A DNA stretch of 64,000 nucleotides from Nocardioidaceae bacterium (GTDB taxonomy: Bacteria > Actinomycetota > Actinomycetes > Propionibacteriales > Nocardioidaceae): positions 1 to 64,000 of the forward strand of contig JAURVT010000033.1 of the NCBI GenBank assembly GCA_030655315.1, in the 5' to 3' direction. Position numbers and translations under genes: made by a program. Under the pieces are notes generated by a model. That model was not told the DNA's origin, did no database searches, and worked only from the letters and a program-made list of their open reading frames with translations. Below, in pieces: positions 55,580-63,574 of this stretch (its first letter is position 1; each line of letters starts with the position of its first letter).

Positions 55580-55634
55580 ACGCTAGGAACGGGGGCACCC
55601 CCGGGTCGTCAGCCCGCGGACCGCACCTGGTCCG
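55580..55634 (-). promoter_or_regulatory. Promoter and candidate response-regulator site for the ABC operon
   Basis: TAGCGT (55580-55585) is a TANNNT -10 box, with the start near 55573 and a 30-nt leader. CGGACC-n6-GGTCCG at 55617-55634 is a perfect inverted repeat centred about 52 bp upstream of that start, a usual place for an activator. The NarL-type regulator encoded just upstream would be the obvious binder. Confidence 0.45.
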
Positions 55635-55672
55635 GCCGGCGTCATACCCCGGTCGTACGCCAGGGGTGCGGC

Positions 55673-56341
55673 TCAGTCGTCCAGCAGCCCGGACTCGTAC
55701 GCCAGGACGACGAGCTGGACCCGGTCGCGCGCGGCCGTCTTGGCGAGGATGCGTCCGACGTGGGTCTTGACGGTGGGCTCGGCGACCACCAGCTCGGCGG
55801 CGATCTCGGTGTTCGACAGCGCGCGCCCGACGAGGACGAGCACCTCGCGCTCGCGCTCGGTGAGGGTGTCGACCCGGGCCACCTGGGCCCGGTCGGGGCC
55901 GGGCGCCTCGGGCTGCTCGGGCAGGACGAACCGCTCGAGCATGCGACGGGTGGCGCTCGGGGCGACCACGGCGTCGCCGGCGTGCACGTCACGGACCGCC
56001 GAGAGCAGGGTCTCGGGCGGCGCGTCCTTGAGCAGGAAGGCCGACGCCCCGGCGCGCAGCGCGTCCATCACGTACTCGTCGAGGTCGAAGGTGGTGAGCA
56101 CGACGACCTTGGGCGGTCGCGGGAGCGCGGTGACCAGGCGGGTGGCCTGCACGCCGTCGAGCCGGGGCATCCGCACGTCCATCAGCACGACGTCGACGTC
56201 CGTGGACTCGCAGAGCGCGACGGCCTCCTCGCCATCGCCCGCCTCGCCCACGACCACCATGTCGTCCTGGCTGTCGACGAGCATCCGGAACCCCGCCCGG
56301 ACGAGCTGCTGGTCGTCCACGAGCGCCACGGTGATGGTCAT
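55673..56341 (-). CDS. NarL/FixJ-type response regulator
   Basis: A 222-residue DNA-binding response regulator. Receiver domain 1-120: acidic pocket VALVDDQQLVRAG, phospho-acceptor Asp at about 55 in VVLMDVRMPR, and Lys in FLLKDAPP. C-terminal HTH LTEREREVLVLVGRALSNTEIA then VKTHVGRILAKTAARDRVQLV. Its ATG overlaps the kinase stop by 4 nt, so the kinase is its partner. It probably controls the downstream ABC operon, as in many actinobacterial modules. Confidence 0.93.
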   Translation of the reverse strand: MTITVALVDDQQLVRAGFRMLVDSQDDMVVVGEAGDGEEAVALCESTDVDVVLMDVRMPRLDGVQATRLVTALPRPPKVVVLTTFDLDEYVMDALRAGASAFLLKDAPPETLLSAVRDVHAGDAVVAPSATRRMLERFVLPEQPEAPGPDRAQVARVDTLTEREREVLVLVGRALSNTEIAAELVVAEPTVKTHVGRILAKTAARDRVQLVVLAYESGLLDD

Positions 56342-57498
56342 CGGCCCTCCGGGGTGCGGGTCGGGACGTGGGCGGTGACCAGGAAGCCGCCGCCGGGTCG
56401 GGGACCGGCCTCGACGACGCCCTCGTGCAGGGCGATCCTCTCGCGCATGCCGCGCAGCCCGTACCCGCCGGTGCTGGCCGCGCTGCCACCGCGGCCGTCG
56501 TCGCCCACGCGGATCCGCGCGTCGTCGCCGTCGAGGCTCACCTCGACGGTCGCGCTGGCCCCGGGCCCCGCGTGCTTGAGGACGTTGGTCAGGGCCTCCT
56601 GCACGACGCGGTACACCGTGAGGCCCGCCGCCGGCGGGAGCGACCGCACGGACTCCTCCAGGCTGAGGTCGACCTCGAGGCCGTTCGCGCGGACCTGCTC
56701 GACGAGCGCGACGAGGTCGCCGGCACCCGGCACGGGCACCCGCTCGGCCCCGGCGTCGTCCTCGCCGCGCAGCAGGCCGAGCAGGCGGCGCATCTCGGCC
56801 AGCGAGGAGCGACCGGCGTCGGAGATGGTCGCGAGCGCCTCGACCGCGGCCCCGGGACGCGTGCGCGCCGCGTAGGTGGCGCCGTCGGCCTGGACCACGA
56901 TGACCGACAGGCTGTGCGCGACCACGTCGTGCATCTCGCGCGCGATGCGGGCGCGCTCGGTGGACGCCGCGAGCCGGGCCTGCGTCTCGGCCTCGCGCTC
57001 GCGCTCCTGGGCGGTGGCGACGAGCTGCGCGGTGTAGTCGCGGCGGGTGCGCACCTGGGCACCGGCGAGCCAGGCCAGGCCGCACGCGAGCGACAGGGCG
57101 ACGAAGGTGGTGCCCACCGTCTGCCAGCCGCCGCCGGCGCTCCAGTCGAGTGCCGCGATCGCGCTGCCCAGCACCCCCGTGGCCAGGCCGGCGTAGCGCG
57201 CCCACCGGGGTCCGTAGGCCGCCACCGCGTAGAGGGCGGGGAAGAGGACGACCTCGCCGAACCGGCCGTCCCGGGTGTCGAGCAGCGCCAGCGCCAGCAG
57301 CGACAGCCCCACGAGGGTGAACATCAGCACGGGCGCCCGACGGCGCACCACGAGCGGCAGGAACAGGGCGGCGTCCACCCACCCGCTCCACCCGGCCCCG
57401 CCCCCCGACAGCAGGGCCAGGCCGGAGAGCAGCGCCACGACCGTCGCGTCGACCGCGACGGGGTGCGCCCGCGACCACGCGTCGACCCGTTCGCGCAC
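56338..57498 (-). CDS. Sensor histidine kinase (HisKA_3, NarL-partner type)
   Basis: A 386-residue membrane kinase. Four to five hydrophobic segments occupy residues 15-148 with hardly any extracytoplasmic loop, so the signal may come from within the membrane or from the ABC transporter. The dimerisation box REMHDVVAHSLSV has the phospho-acceptor His at residue 190. ATPase motifs are EALTNVLKHAG (N box), VGDDGRGG and GYGLRGMRERI. The start is 5 nt after the stop of the dehydratase-like gene, which suggests a shared transcript. Confidence 0.92.
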   Translation of the reverse strand: MRERVDAWSRAHPVAVDATVVALLSGLALLSGGGAGWSGWVDAALFLPLVVRRRAPVLMFTLVGLSLLALALLDTRDGRFGEVVLFPALYAVAAYGPRWARYAGLATGVLGSAIAALDWSAGGGWQTVGTTFVALSLACGLAWLAGAQVRTRRDYTAQLVATAQEREREAETQARLAASTERARIAREMHDVVAHSLSVIVVQADGATYAARTRPGAAVEALATISDAGRSSLAEMRRLLGLLRGEDDAGAERVPVPGAGDLVALVEQVRANGLEVDLSLEESVRSLPPAAGLTVYRVVQEALTNVLKHAGPGASATVEVSLDGDDARIRVGDDGRGGSAASTGGYGLRGMRERIALHEGVVEAGPRPGGGFLVTAHVPTRTPEGR

Positions 57499-57503
57499 GG
57501 TGC

Positions 57504-58463
57504 TCAGCCGTTCAGCACCGAGGCGAGGAACTCGGGGTCGACGTTGCCGCCCGACGCGATCGCGACGGTGGTGCCGGTCCGCAGCGTGGACGCGTGCTCG
57601 ACGTAGGCCGCCGCGGCGACGGCACCGCTGGGCTCGACGACGATCCGGGCACGGGTGACGATCTCGCGCATGACCGACAGGATCGTCTCCTCGGTGACCG
57701 TGACCACGTCGTCGACGTAGCGGTGCACGTGCTCCCAGTTCAGCTCGCCGACCGACGGCGTGCGCAGGCCGTCGGCGATGGTGCGCGTGGTCTGGTCCGT
57801 CGACCAGACCCGACGCTCCCCCGCGGCGAAGCCCTCGGCGAGGTCACCGGCGAGCGCGGGCTCGACGCCGATCACCGTGCAGTCGGGCCGCAGCGCCTTG
57901 ACGGCGACCGCGACGCCCGACAGCAGGCCTCCCCCGCTCACCGGGACGAGCACCACGTCGACGTCGGGCACCTGCTCGAGGATCTCGAGGGCGACGGTGC
58001 CCTGCCCGGCGATGATGCGGGCGTCGTCGTAGGGCGGGATGATCTCGGCGCCGGTGCGCGCCGCGATCTCGGCGCAGGCGCTGACGCGCTCGGTGACCGG
58101 GACGAGCACGACCTCCGCGCCCCAGCGTCGGGTGCCCTCGATCTTGACCTGCGGCGACCCCTCCGGCATCACGACGGTGGCCGGCACGCGTGCCGCCGTG
58201 GCCGCGAACGCGATCGCCTGCCCGTGGTTGCCCGAGGAGTGCGTGACGACACCGGCCTCACGTCGGGCCGGGTCGAGCAGCGCCAGCGCGTTGGTGGCAC
58301 CCCGCAGCTTGAACGCCCCGGTGGGCTGCAGCGACTCGGCCTTGAGCCACAGCGACGACCCGCCGGGGCCCGAGCCGGCGAGGGGCAGCACCGGGGTGCG
58401 GAGGCAGGTCGTGGCGACGCGCGAGGCGGCCGCCTCGACGTCGGCGAGCGTCACGAGGTCCAT
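57504..58463 (-). CDS. Threonine/serine dehydratase-like PLP enzyme
   Basis: A fold-type II PLP enzyme of 319 aa, resembling catabolic threonine ammonia-lyase and serine racemase. PLP lysine in PTGAFKLRGATNAL (about residue 51), HSSGNHGQAIAFAA (about 75-88), phosphate loop PVSGGGLLSGVAVAVK and ASGGNVD at the end. It lacks the regulatory ACT domain of biosynthetic IlvA, so the catabolic or racemase type is more likely. It is leaderless from TAGGCT and leads directly into the kinase and regulator genes. Confidence 0.88.
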   Translation of the reverse strand: MDLVTLADVEAAASRVATTCLRTPVLPLAGSGPGGSSLWLKAESLQPTGAFKLRGATNALALLDPARREAGVVTHSSGNHGQAIAFAATAARVPATVVMPEGSPQVKIEGTRRWGAEVVLVPVTERVSACAEIAARTGAEIIPPYDDARIIAGQGTVALEILEQVPDVDVVLVPVSGGGLLSGVAVAVKALRPDCTVIGVEPALAGDLAEGFAAGERRVWSTDQTTRTIADGLRTPSVGELNWEHVHRYVDDVVTVTEETILSVMREIVTRARIVVEPSGAVAAAAYVEHASTLRTGTTVAIASGGNVDPEFLASVLNG

Positions 58464-58469
58464 GCGGAC

Positions 58470-58475
58470 AGCCTA
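58470..58475 (-). promoter_or_regulatory. -10 box of the dehydratase-like gene (leaderless)
   Basis: TAGGCT on the minus strand fits TANNNT and is followed by 6 nt and the ATG at 58463. It may drive the dehydratase, kinase and regulator together. Confidence 0.55.
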
Positions 58476-58533
58476 GGGCCGGGCCGGGTGGCCGGCGGGC
58501 GACGCTCGTACGGCCCGGTGACCACGACCCCGT

Positions 58534-58539
58534 TAACCT
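58534..58539 (+). promoter_or_regulatory. -10 box of the PLDc_N gene (leaderless)
   Basis: TAACCT fits TANNNT and is followed by 7 nt and the ATG at 58547. Confidence 0.55.
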
Positions 58540-58546
58540 GGGGCAC

Positions 58547-58804
58547 ATGGGCAAGGCACTGCTGGTGGTGGTCGTGGCCGTGCTGGCCATCTACTCGCTC
58601 TTCGACGTCGTGGCGACGCCCCGCACGTCGATCCGCTCGCTCCCCAAGGCCGTCTGGATCCTCGTCGTCCTGGTTCCGGTGCTCGGCGCCATCCTGTGGC
58701 TGCTGTTCGGCAAGGTCCGCACCCGGCCCGCCGGCCCGCCCCGCGCCCCCCGTCCGCCCAACCGCGGCCCCGACGATGACCCCGAGTTCCTCCGCGGCTT
58801 GTAG
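58547..58804 (+). CDS. PLDc_N domain small membrane protein
   Basis: An 85-residue protein with two hydrophobic helices (about 4-22 and 36-54) and a Pro/Arg-rich tail. The pattern IYSLFDVVATPRTSIRSLPK and WILVVLVPVLGAILWLLFGK is that of the phospholipase D N-terminal (PLDc_N) membrane domain, which occurs alone in many actinobacteria. There is no catalytic HKD motif. Function unknown. It ends at the second copy of the palindromic element. Confidence 0.85.
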   Translation: MGKALLVVVVAVLAIYSLFDVVATPRTSIRSLPKAVWILVVLVPVLGAILWLLFGKVRTRPAGPPRAPRPPNRGPDDDPEFLRGL

Positions 58805-58833
58805 CCGAGGCCCGTCCAGCGGCGATCGTTTAC

Positions 58834-58916
58834 CACGTGAACGTGGTGAACAGCGCGAAGCATGGGAGATCTCCCGTGCTTCGGACCACTTACCACGTTC
58901 ACGTGGTAAATGATCC
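58834..58916. repeat. Palindromic element, copy 2 (GGGAGATCTCCC family)
   Basis: The centre 58856-58883 is a 28-nt palindrome with one T-G mismatch pair. Outside it, TTTACCACGTGAACGTGGT (from about 58839) and TACCACGTTCACGTGGTAAA (58891-58910) are inverted copies, so the whole 83 nt is one large palindrome. The right part matches 50811-50863 with four mismatches in 53 nt. It lies between converging PLDc_N and ccsB genes and probably ends both transcripts. Confidence 0.75.
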
Positions 58917-58942
58917 TCCCGCCGGGCCCCCGCCGACGCGCC

Positions 58943-59899
58943 CTACTTGGAGTAGGAGTGCAGGCCGGGGACGAAGAGGTTGACGCCGACGTAGTTGAAC
59001 ATGAAGGTGGCGAAGCCGACCAGGGCCAGGATGGCCGCGGCCTTGCCCTTCCAGCCGGCGGTGGCGCGGGCGTGGAGGTAGCCGGCGTAGACGACCCAGG
59101 TGATGAAGGCCCAGACCTCCTTGGGGTCCCAGCCCCAGTACCGGCCCCACGCGTACTGGGCCCAGATCGGGCCGGCGATGAGCGCGCCGAACGTCCAGAT
59201 CGGGAACGCGAAGGCGTGAACGCGGTAGGCCAGGCGGTCCATCGCCACCGACGAGGGCAGGCGCCAGATCGGGCCGACGCGGTCCTCCTCGTTCGGCGTG
59301 AGCCGCTCGGCACGCGCCTTGACGAGGTACAGCACCGACGTCGCGGCGCCCACCAGGAACGCCGAGCCCGCGATCATCGCGGCGGCGACGTGGATGACGA
59401 GCCAGTACGAGTGCAGCGCGGGCACGAGCGGGCCGGCCGGCACGTAGACGGTCATCGACAGGCCGAGGACGATCACTGCGAAGCCCGTGACGATGCCGCC
59501 GAGCCACTGCACCTGCTGGGTCTTGACCAGGCCCAGGTAGACGGTCATCGCGACCGCGACGCCGGCGCACGAGAACTCGTACATGTTGCCCCACGGGACG
59601 CGCTCGGCGGCCAGGCCGCGGGCGACGACGCCGGCGACCAGGATCAGCGTGCCGAGGATGCTGAACGACGTGCCCATCCGGCCGGCGAGGTCGCGGCGCA
59701 GCTCGGGCGGGGCGTCGGCCTCGTGGGCGTCGACGTCGCCGCCGCCACCGGCGGTGACGAGCTCGCGCTCGCGCACCGGCGTCCTGACCTGCCGCGCGAA
59801 GCCCCACTCGGCCATGTAGGCCAGCCAGGCCAGCGCGATCACTACCGTCGCCGAGGCGACGGCGTAGTTGGAGAAGGTGGCGTAGTCGGCGAGCGTCAT
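58943..59899 (-). CDS. ccsB: Cytochrome c biogenesis protein CcsB (heme lyase subunit)
   Basis: With ResB this forms the system II cytochrome c synthetase that carries heme outward and attaches it to apocytochromes. The 318-residue membrane protein has the WWD-type motif WGRYWGWDPKEVWAFITW (about residues 256-273) and conserved His residues in VPALHSYWLVIHV and in the C-terminal GLHSYSK. Last gene of the hemL-to-ccsB operon; it overlaps resB by 4 nt. Confidence 0.94.
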   Translation of the reverse strand: MTLADYATFSNYAVASATVVIALAWLAYMAEWGFARQVRTPVRERELVTAGGGGDVDAHEADAPPELRRDLAGRMGTSFSILGTLILVAGVVARGLAAERVPWGNMYEFSCAGVAVAMTVYLGLVKTQQVQWLGGIVTGFAVIVLGLSMTVYVPAGPLVPALHSYWLVIHVAAAMIAGSAFLVGAATSVLYLVKARAERLTPNEEDRVGPIWRLPSSVAMDRLAYRVHAFAFPIWTFGALIAGPIWAQYAWGRYWGWDPKEVWAFITWVVYAGYLHARATAGWKGKAAAILALVGFATFMFNYVGVNLFVPGLHSYSK

Positions 59900-61557
59900 G
59901 ATCGTGCGTCCTCGTGCTGGTCGTCGATGCTCTTGTCGGTGCTGGTCGCGTCGGGTCCGTCGTTTGCCGCGACGGGGTGCTCGTCCTGCAGCTCGCGGAC
60001 GATCTCGTCGATGTCGGCGCCGAGGTCACCGCGCGAGACGCGGTCGAGACCTGCCACCTCCACCACGGTACGCGTCCCCTCGCGGCGCGCACGAAGCCAT
60101 GTGCGCCGGGGCCGGATGCCCAGCGACAGGATCAGCCCGAGCACGCCGATGGACGTCGCCCAGAGCGGGACCTGCAGCCCCGGCGACGCGCTGAACTGGA
60201 ACTTCACGAACTGGCGCAGACCCACGAACTCGACGGTGCCGCGCCCGTCGGGCAGGTCGGTGACCTGGCCCTGGGAGAGGTTGATCCGGAACGGCGCGCC
60301 GTCCGTGTCGGTCATCTGCGTGAGGTCGTCCTTGTCGAGGATGAACACCGACTGGGGGTCGCCCTCGTCCAGGCCGAGGTTGCCGTAGTAGGCGAACAGC
60401 CCGAGATTCGGGTTGGCCGCGCCGGGGAAGGCCGAGATGGGCGCGGAGTCGTCACCGGTGGAGATCGCCGTGGGCAGGAAGAAGCCCTGGAAGCCCAGCT
60501 GCTCGGGCACCGCGTCGGGCACCTTGACGACCCCGGTGGACGTGTAGGTGCCGTCCTCGGGCAGGAACGGCACCGCGCCGTCGAACGCGACGTTGCCGTC
60601 GCCGTCGGTGACCTTGATGACGGGGGCGTAGCCCTGGCCGACGATGAACACCGAGGTGCCGTCGATGTTCAGCGGGTGGTTGACCTGGATGTCGAACGGG
60701 CGCTCGGGCTCGCCCGGACGCGACGTGTAGCGCCCGAGGGCCTCGAACTCGCGCGGGGCCCCGCGCTGCGGGCCGGTGAGCTGGAAGCGGGCCCGGAAGT
60801 CGTCGAGGGTGAGCGAGAACGGCGGGAGCCGGTCGGTGTCGAAGAGCGCGCCCGCGCTGAACTCGTCGTACTGCGTGAGGTCGTTGGAGAACCCGCCGCC
60901 CTCGTCGACGACGATCGCGCTGCCGCGGTAGCCCAGCAGGCCGCCGGCGGCGACGCTGACGAGCACGATCACCAGGCAGACGTGGAAGACCAGGTTGCCG
61001 GCCTCGCGCAGGTAGCCGCTCTCGGCGCGGACCTCGGTGTCGACGACGTCGACGCGCGCGCGGCCGCGTCCGAGCACCTTGCGGGCGTGGGCCACGACCT
61101 CGTCGAGGTCGGCGTCGGTCTCCCAGCGGCGCGACTCCGGCAGCCGCTCGAGGTTGCGCGGCGCCTTGGGCGGACGCGCCCGGAGCGCGCGGTAGTACAC
61201 GAGCGTGCGCGGCAGGATGCAGCCCACCAGCGAGACCATCAGCAGCAGGTAGACCGAGCTGAACCAGGGCGAGGAGTAGACGGAGAAGAAGCCGAGGTTG
61301 TCGAGGATCGGCGCGAGCGTCGGGTGCTGGATCTGGTAGCGCTCGAGCGCCTGGGCGTCGACGCCCCGCTGCGGCACCAGCGAGCCGGGGATGGCCGCGA
61401 CGGCCAGCAGCAGGAGCAGGAACAGCGCGGTGCGCATCGACGTCAGCTGGCGCCACGCCCACCGCAGCGTCTCGCGGGTGGACAGCGCCGGTGCCGACGA
61501 CGGCCGCTTCGGTGCGTCGCCCCGGGGCCGACGCCTCTCGCTCGTGGAGGTCGCCAT
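59896..61557 (-). CDS. resB: Cytochrome c biogenesis protein ResB
   Basis: The ResB/Ccs1 partner of CcsB, 553 aa. Four helices (about 40-60, 95-115, 185-205 and 460-480) flank a large extracytoplasmic domain. The family segments LRWAWRQLTSMRTALFLLLLLA (split at the first helix), GSLVPQRGVD and FFSVYSSPWFSSVYLLLMVSL are clear. The overlap with ccsB and a 6-nt gap to ccdA show one operon. Confidence 0.93.
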   Translation of the reverse strand: MATSTSERRRPRGDAPKRPSSAPALSTRETLRWAWRQLTSMRTALFLLLLLAVAAIPGSLVPQRGVDAQALERYQIQHPTLAPILDNLGFFSVYSSPWFSSVYLLLMVSLVGCILPRTLVYYRALRARPPKAPRNLERLPESRRWETDADLDEVVAHARKVLGRGRARVDVVDTEVRAESGYLREAGNLVFHVCLVIVLVSVAAGGLLGYRGSAIVVDEGGGFSNDLTQYDEFSAGALFDTDRLPPFSLTLDDFRARFQLTGPQRGAPREFEALGRYTSRPGEPERPFDIQVNHPLNIDGTSVFIVGQGYAPVIKVTDGDGNVAFDGAVPFLPEDGTYTSTGVVKVPDAVPEQLGFQGFFLPTAISTGDDSAPISAFPGAANPNLGLFAYYGNLGLDEGDPQSVFILDKDDLTQMTDTDGAPFRINLSQGQVTDLPDGRGTVEFVGLRQFVKFQFSASPGLQVPLWATSIGVLGLILSLGIRPRRTWLRARREGTRTVVEVAGLDRVSRGDLGADIDEIVRELQDEHPVAANDGPDATSTDKSIDDQHEDARS

Positions 61558-61563
61558 CAGGTG

Positions 61564-62319
61564 CTAGATCACCGTCCCGTAGCCGGAGACCCACTGGCGC
61601 AGGTCGAACACGAGCGCGTCCCACGCCCCGGTGACGAGCAGCAGCCCCACCGCGACCAGCATGCCGCCCCCGGCCAAGGAGACCGCCCGCTGGTGCGTGC
61701 GCACCCAGTCCACGGCGCCCATGAACCGGCGCAGGCCGAGGCCGGCCAGGACGAACGGGATGCCGAGGCCGAGGCAGTAGGCGAACGTGAGGAACGCCCC
61801 GCGCCCGGCGGCGGCGTCGTTGAGCGACAGCCCCAGCACCGCCCCGAGGGTCGGGCCGATGCAGGGCGTCCAGCCCAGGCCGAACAGCGCGCCGAGCAGG
61901 GGCGCGGCGGCGAGGCCGACCGACGGCACCCGGTGGACGCGCACGTCGCGCTGCAGCGCCGGCACCAGCCCCATGAACGCGAGGCCGAGCACGATGGTGA
62001 CCACGCCCATGACGATCGAGATCGTGCGCGTGTAGGGGGCGAGCTGCCACCCGATGGCCCCGAACAGGGTGCCGTAGGAGACGAAGACCGCGCTGAACCC
62101 GAGGACGAAGAGCAGCGTGCCCGCGAGCATGCGCCCGCGCGGACGCGAGCCGGTGTCGGCGAGGTCGGCGGCCGACAGCCCGGTCACGTAGGACAGGTAG
62201 CCCGGGAGCAGGGGCAGGACGCAGGGGGAGAAGAAGGACACCAGGCCCGCGATCATCGCGACGGGCACCGCGAGCAGCAGCGATCCCGACGAGGCGGTCC
62301 CGGCGAACCACTCACCCAT
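61564..62319 (-). CDS. ccdA: Thiol-disulfide carrier CcdA
   Basis: A six-helix membrane protein that passes electrons from cytosolic thioredoxin to extracytoplasmic TlpA-like proteins, keeping apocytochrome cysteines reduced. The two redox cysteines are in SFFSPCVLPLLPGYLSY (about residue 33) and GLGWTPCIGPTLG (about 150). Length 251 aa is typical. Its ATG overlaps the tlpA stop by 8 nt. Confidence 0.93.
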   Translation of the reverse strand: MGEWFAGTASSGSLLLAVPVAMIAGLVSFFSPCVLPLLPGYLSYVTGLSAADLADTGSRPRGRMLAGTLLFVLGFSAVFVSYGTLFGAIGWQLAPYTRTISIVMGVVTIVLGLAFMGLVPALQRDVRVHRVPSVGLAAAPLLGALFGLGWTPCIGPTLGAVLGLSLNDAAAGRGAFLTFAYCLGLGIPFVLAGLGLRRFMGAVDWVRTHQRAVSLAGGGMLVAVGLLLVTGAWDALVFDLRQWVSGYGTVI

Positions 62320-62911
62320 CGCTCTGCCGAACCTCGCCCGACTTCACCTCGTCGATGAGCCCGGCCAGCGTCGAGGCGGTGACGTCGTCGAGGACGCGGG
62401 CGGCCACGCGTCCCTGGTCGTCGATCACCCAGGTGGTGGGGATGGCCTGCGAAGGCAGTGAGTCCACGAAGCCGAGCAGCGTCTGCGACGACGGGTCGGA
62501 GATGCTCGGGTACGGCATGCCGACGCGGTCGGAGAACGCCCTGGACGCGGCCGCCTCCTCGCGGATGGCGATGCCCACGAACTGCACGTCCTGGTCGGCG
62601 TACTGCTTCGAGACCTCGATCAGGGCCGGCGCCTCCTTGCGGCACGGCGGGCACCACGATCCCCAGACGTTGACCACGAGCGTCTTCCCCGCGAACTGCG
62701 AGAGCTCGAGCCGCTCGCCGTCGAGGGTCTCGCCGGCGATGTCGGGCGCCTCCTCGCGGTCAGCGGGCGAGACGACGGTGATCAGGCCGTCGCCGGTCAC
62801 GTACTCGCCGCTGGTGGTGGCGGTGCTCCGGGTGCACGACGCGAGGGTGCCCACGAGCGCCACGACGAGGAGGACGGCCGCGAGGCGGCGATTCCGGTGG
62901 GGCACCCTCAC
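62312..62911 (-). CDS. TlpA/ResA-family thiol-disulfide lipoprotein
   Basis: A membrane-anchored thioredoxin-like protein that reduces apocytochrome c. The 199-residue precursor has a signal peptide with lipobox LASC (Cys at about 27), and the active site WGSWCPPCRKEAP (about 82-94). The GTG at 62911 overlaps the phosphoglycerate mutase-like gene stop by 4 nt; another GTG two codons later is possible. It is the expected electron partner of CcdA next to it. Confidence 0.92.
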   Translation of the reverse strand: MRVPHRNRRLAAVLLVVALVGTLASCTRSTATTSGEYVTGDGLITVVSPADREEAPDIAGETLDGERLELSQFAGKTLVVNVWGSWCPPCRKEAPALIEVSKQYADQDVQFVGIAIREEAAASRAFSDRVGMPYPSISDPSSQTLLGFVDSLPSQAIPTTWVIDDQGRVAARVLDDVTASTLAGLIDEVKSGEVRQSDG

Positions 62912-63567
62912 GCGCCGCCTACGAACTTCTTGCGCAGCGCGGCGGGGATGAGGTCGCCGGCGGGCTCGTTGTACGCCACCGCGACGACGTCGTCGTCCTC
63001 GTACGTCACCGACGTGACGCTGGCGAGCGAGCACTGACGCTTGCGGGGGTCGTGCGCGAAGCGGCGTCCCTCCACGGCCATCCGCGCGGTCCAGACGGGC
63101 AGCTGGTGCGACACGATCGCCGCCTCGTGACCGCGGGCGGCGTCGCGGGCGTCGGCCATCGCGGCCAGCATCCGGTCGGCGATCTCGCGGTAGGGCTCGC
63201 CCCACGACGGCTTGAGCGGGTTGCGCACCAGCCACCAGGCCGACGGGTGCCGCAGGGCGCCGTCGCCGACCCCGAAGATCTTGCCCTCGAACGCGTTGCC
63301 CGCCTCGATCACGCGCTCGTCGGTGGTCACCGGCAGCCCCGTGGCCTTGGCCGTGGGCGCGACCGTCTGCTGCGCCCGCTCCAGCGGCGAGGCGACGAGG
63401 TGCGCGAGGTCGCGCGCGACGAGCCACTCGCCGACCCGCTCGGCCATCTGGTGGCCGAGGTCCGACAGCACGTAGCCGGGCAGGCGGCCGTACAGCACGC
63501 CGGTGGGGTTGTAGACCTCGCCGTGGCGGACGAGGTGGACGACGGTGCGGGCGTGGTCGTGGACCAT
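62908..63567 (-). CDS. Histidine phosphatase (phosphoglycerate mutase-like)
   Basis: A 219-residue member of the histidine phosphatase superfamily. The catalytic motif HLVRHGEVYNP has the phospho-His at about residue 14; the acid Glu is in ERVIEAGNAFEGK, and the second His in AAIVSHQLPVW. The ATG at 63567 is preferred over a longer frame that runs into hemL. The same gene sits between hemL and the cytochrome maturation genes in mycobacteria (as I recall, Rv0525); its substrate is not known. Confidence 0.88.
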   Translation of the reverse strand: MVHDHARTVVHLVRHGEVYNPTGVLYGRLPGYVLSDLGHQMAERVGEWLVARDLAHLVASPLERAQQTVAPTAKATGLPVTTDERVIEAGNAFEGKIFGVGDGALRHPSAWWLVRNPLKPSWGEPYREIADRMLAAMADARDAARGHEAAIVSHQLPVWTARMAVEGRRFAHDPRKRQCSLASVTSVTYEDDDVVAVAYNEPAGDLIPAALRKKFVGGA

Positions 63568-63574
63568 GGCGGGC

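Noticed and set aside
55543-55581. GTG start at 55581 for the ABC ATPase
   Set aside because: The GTG lies inside TAGCGT, the likely -10 box, and so would not be in the transcript; the ATG at 55542 has a good ribosome site.
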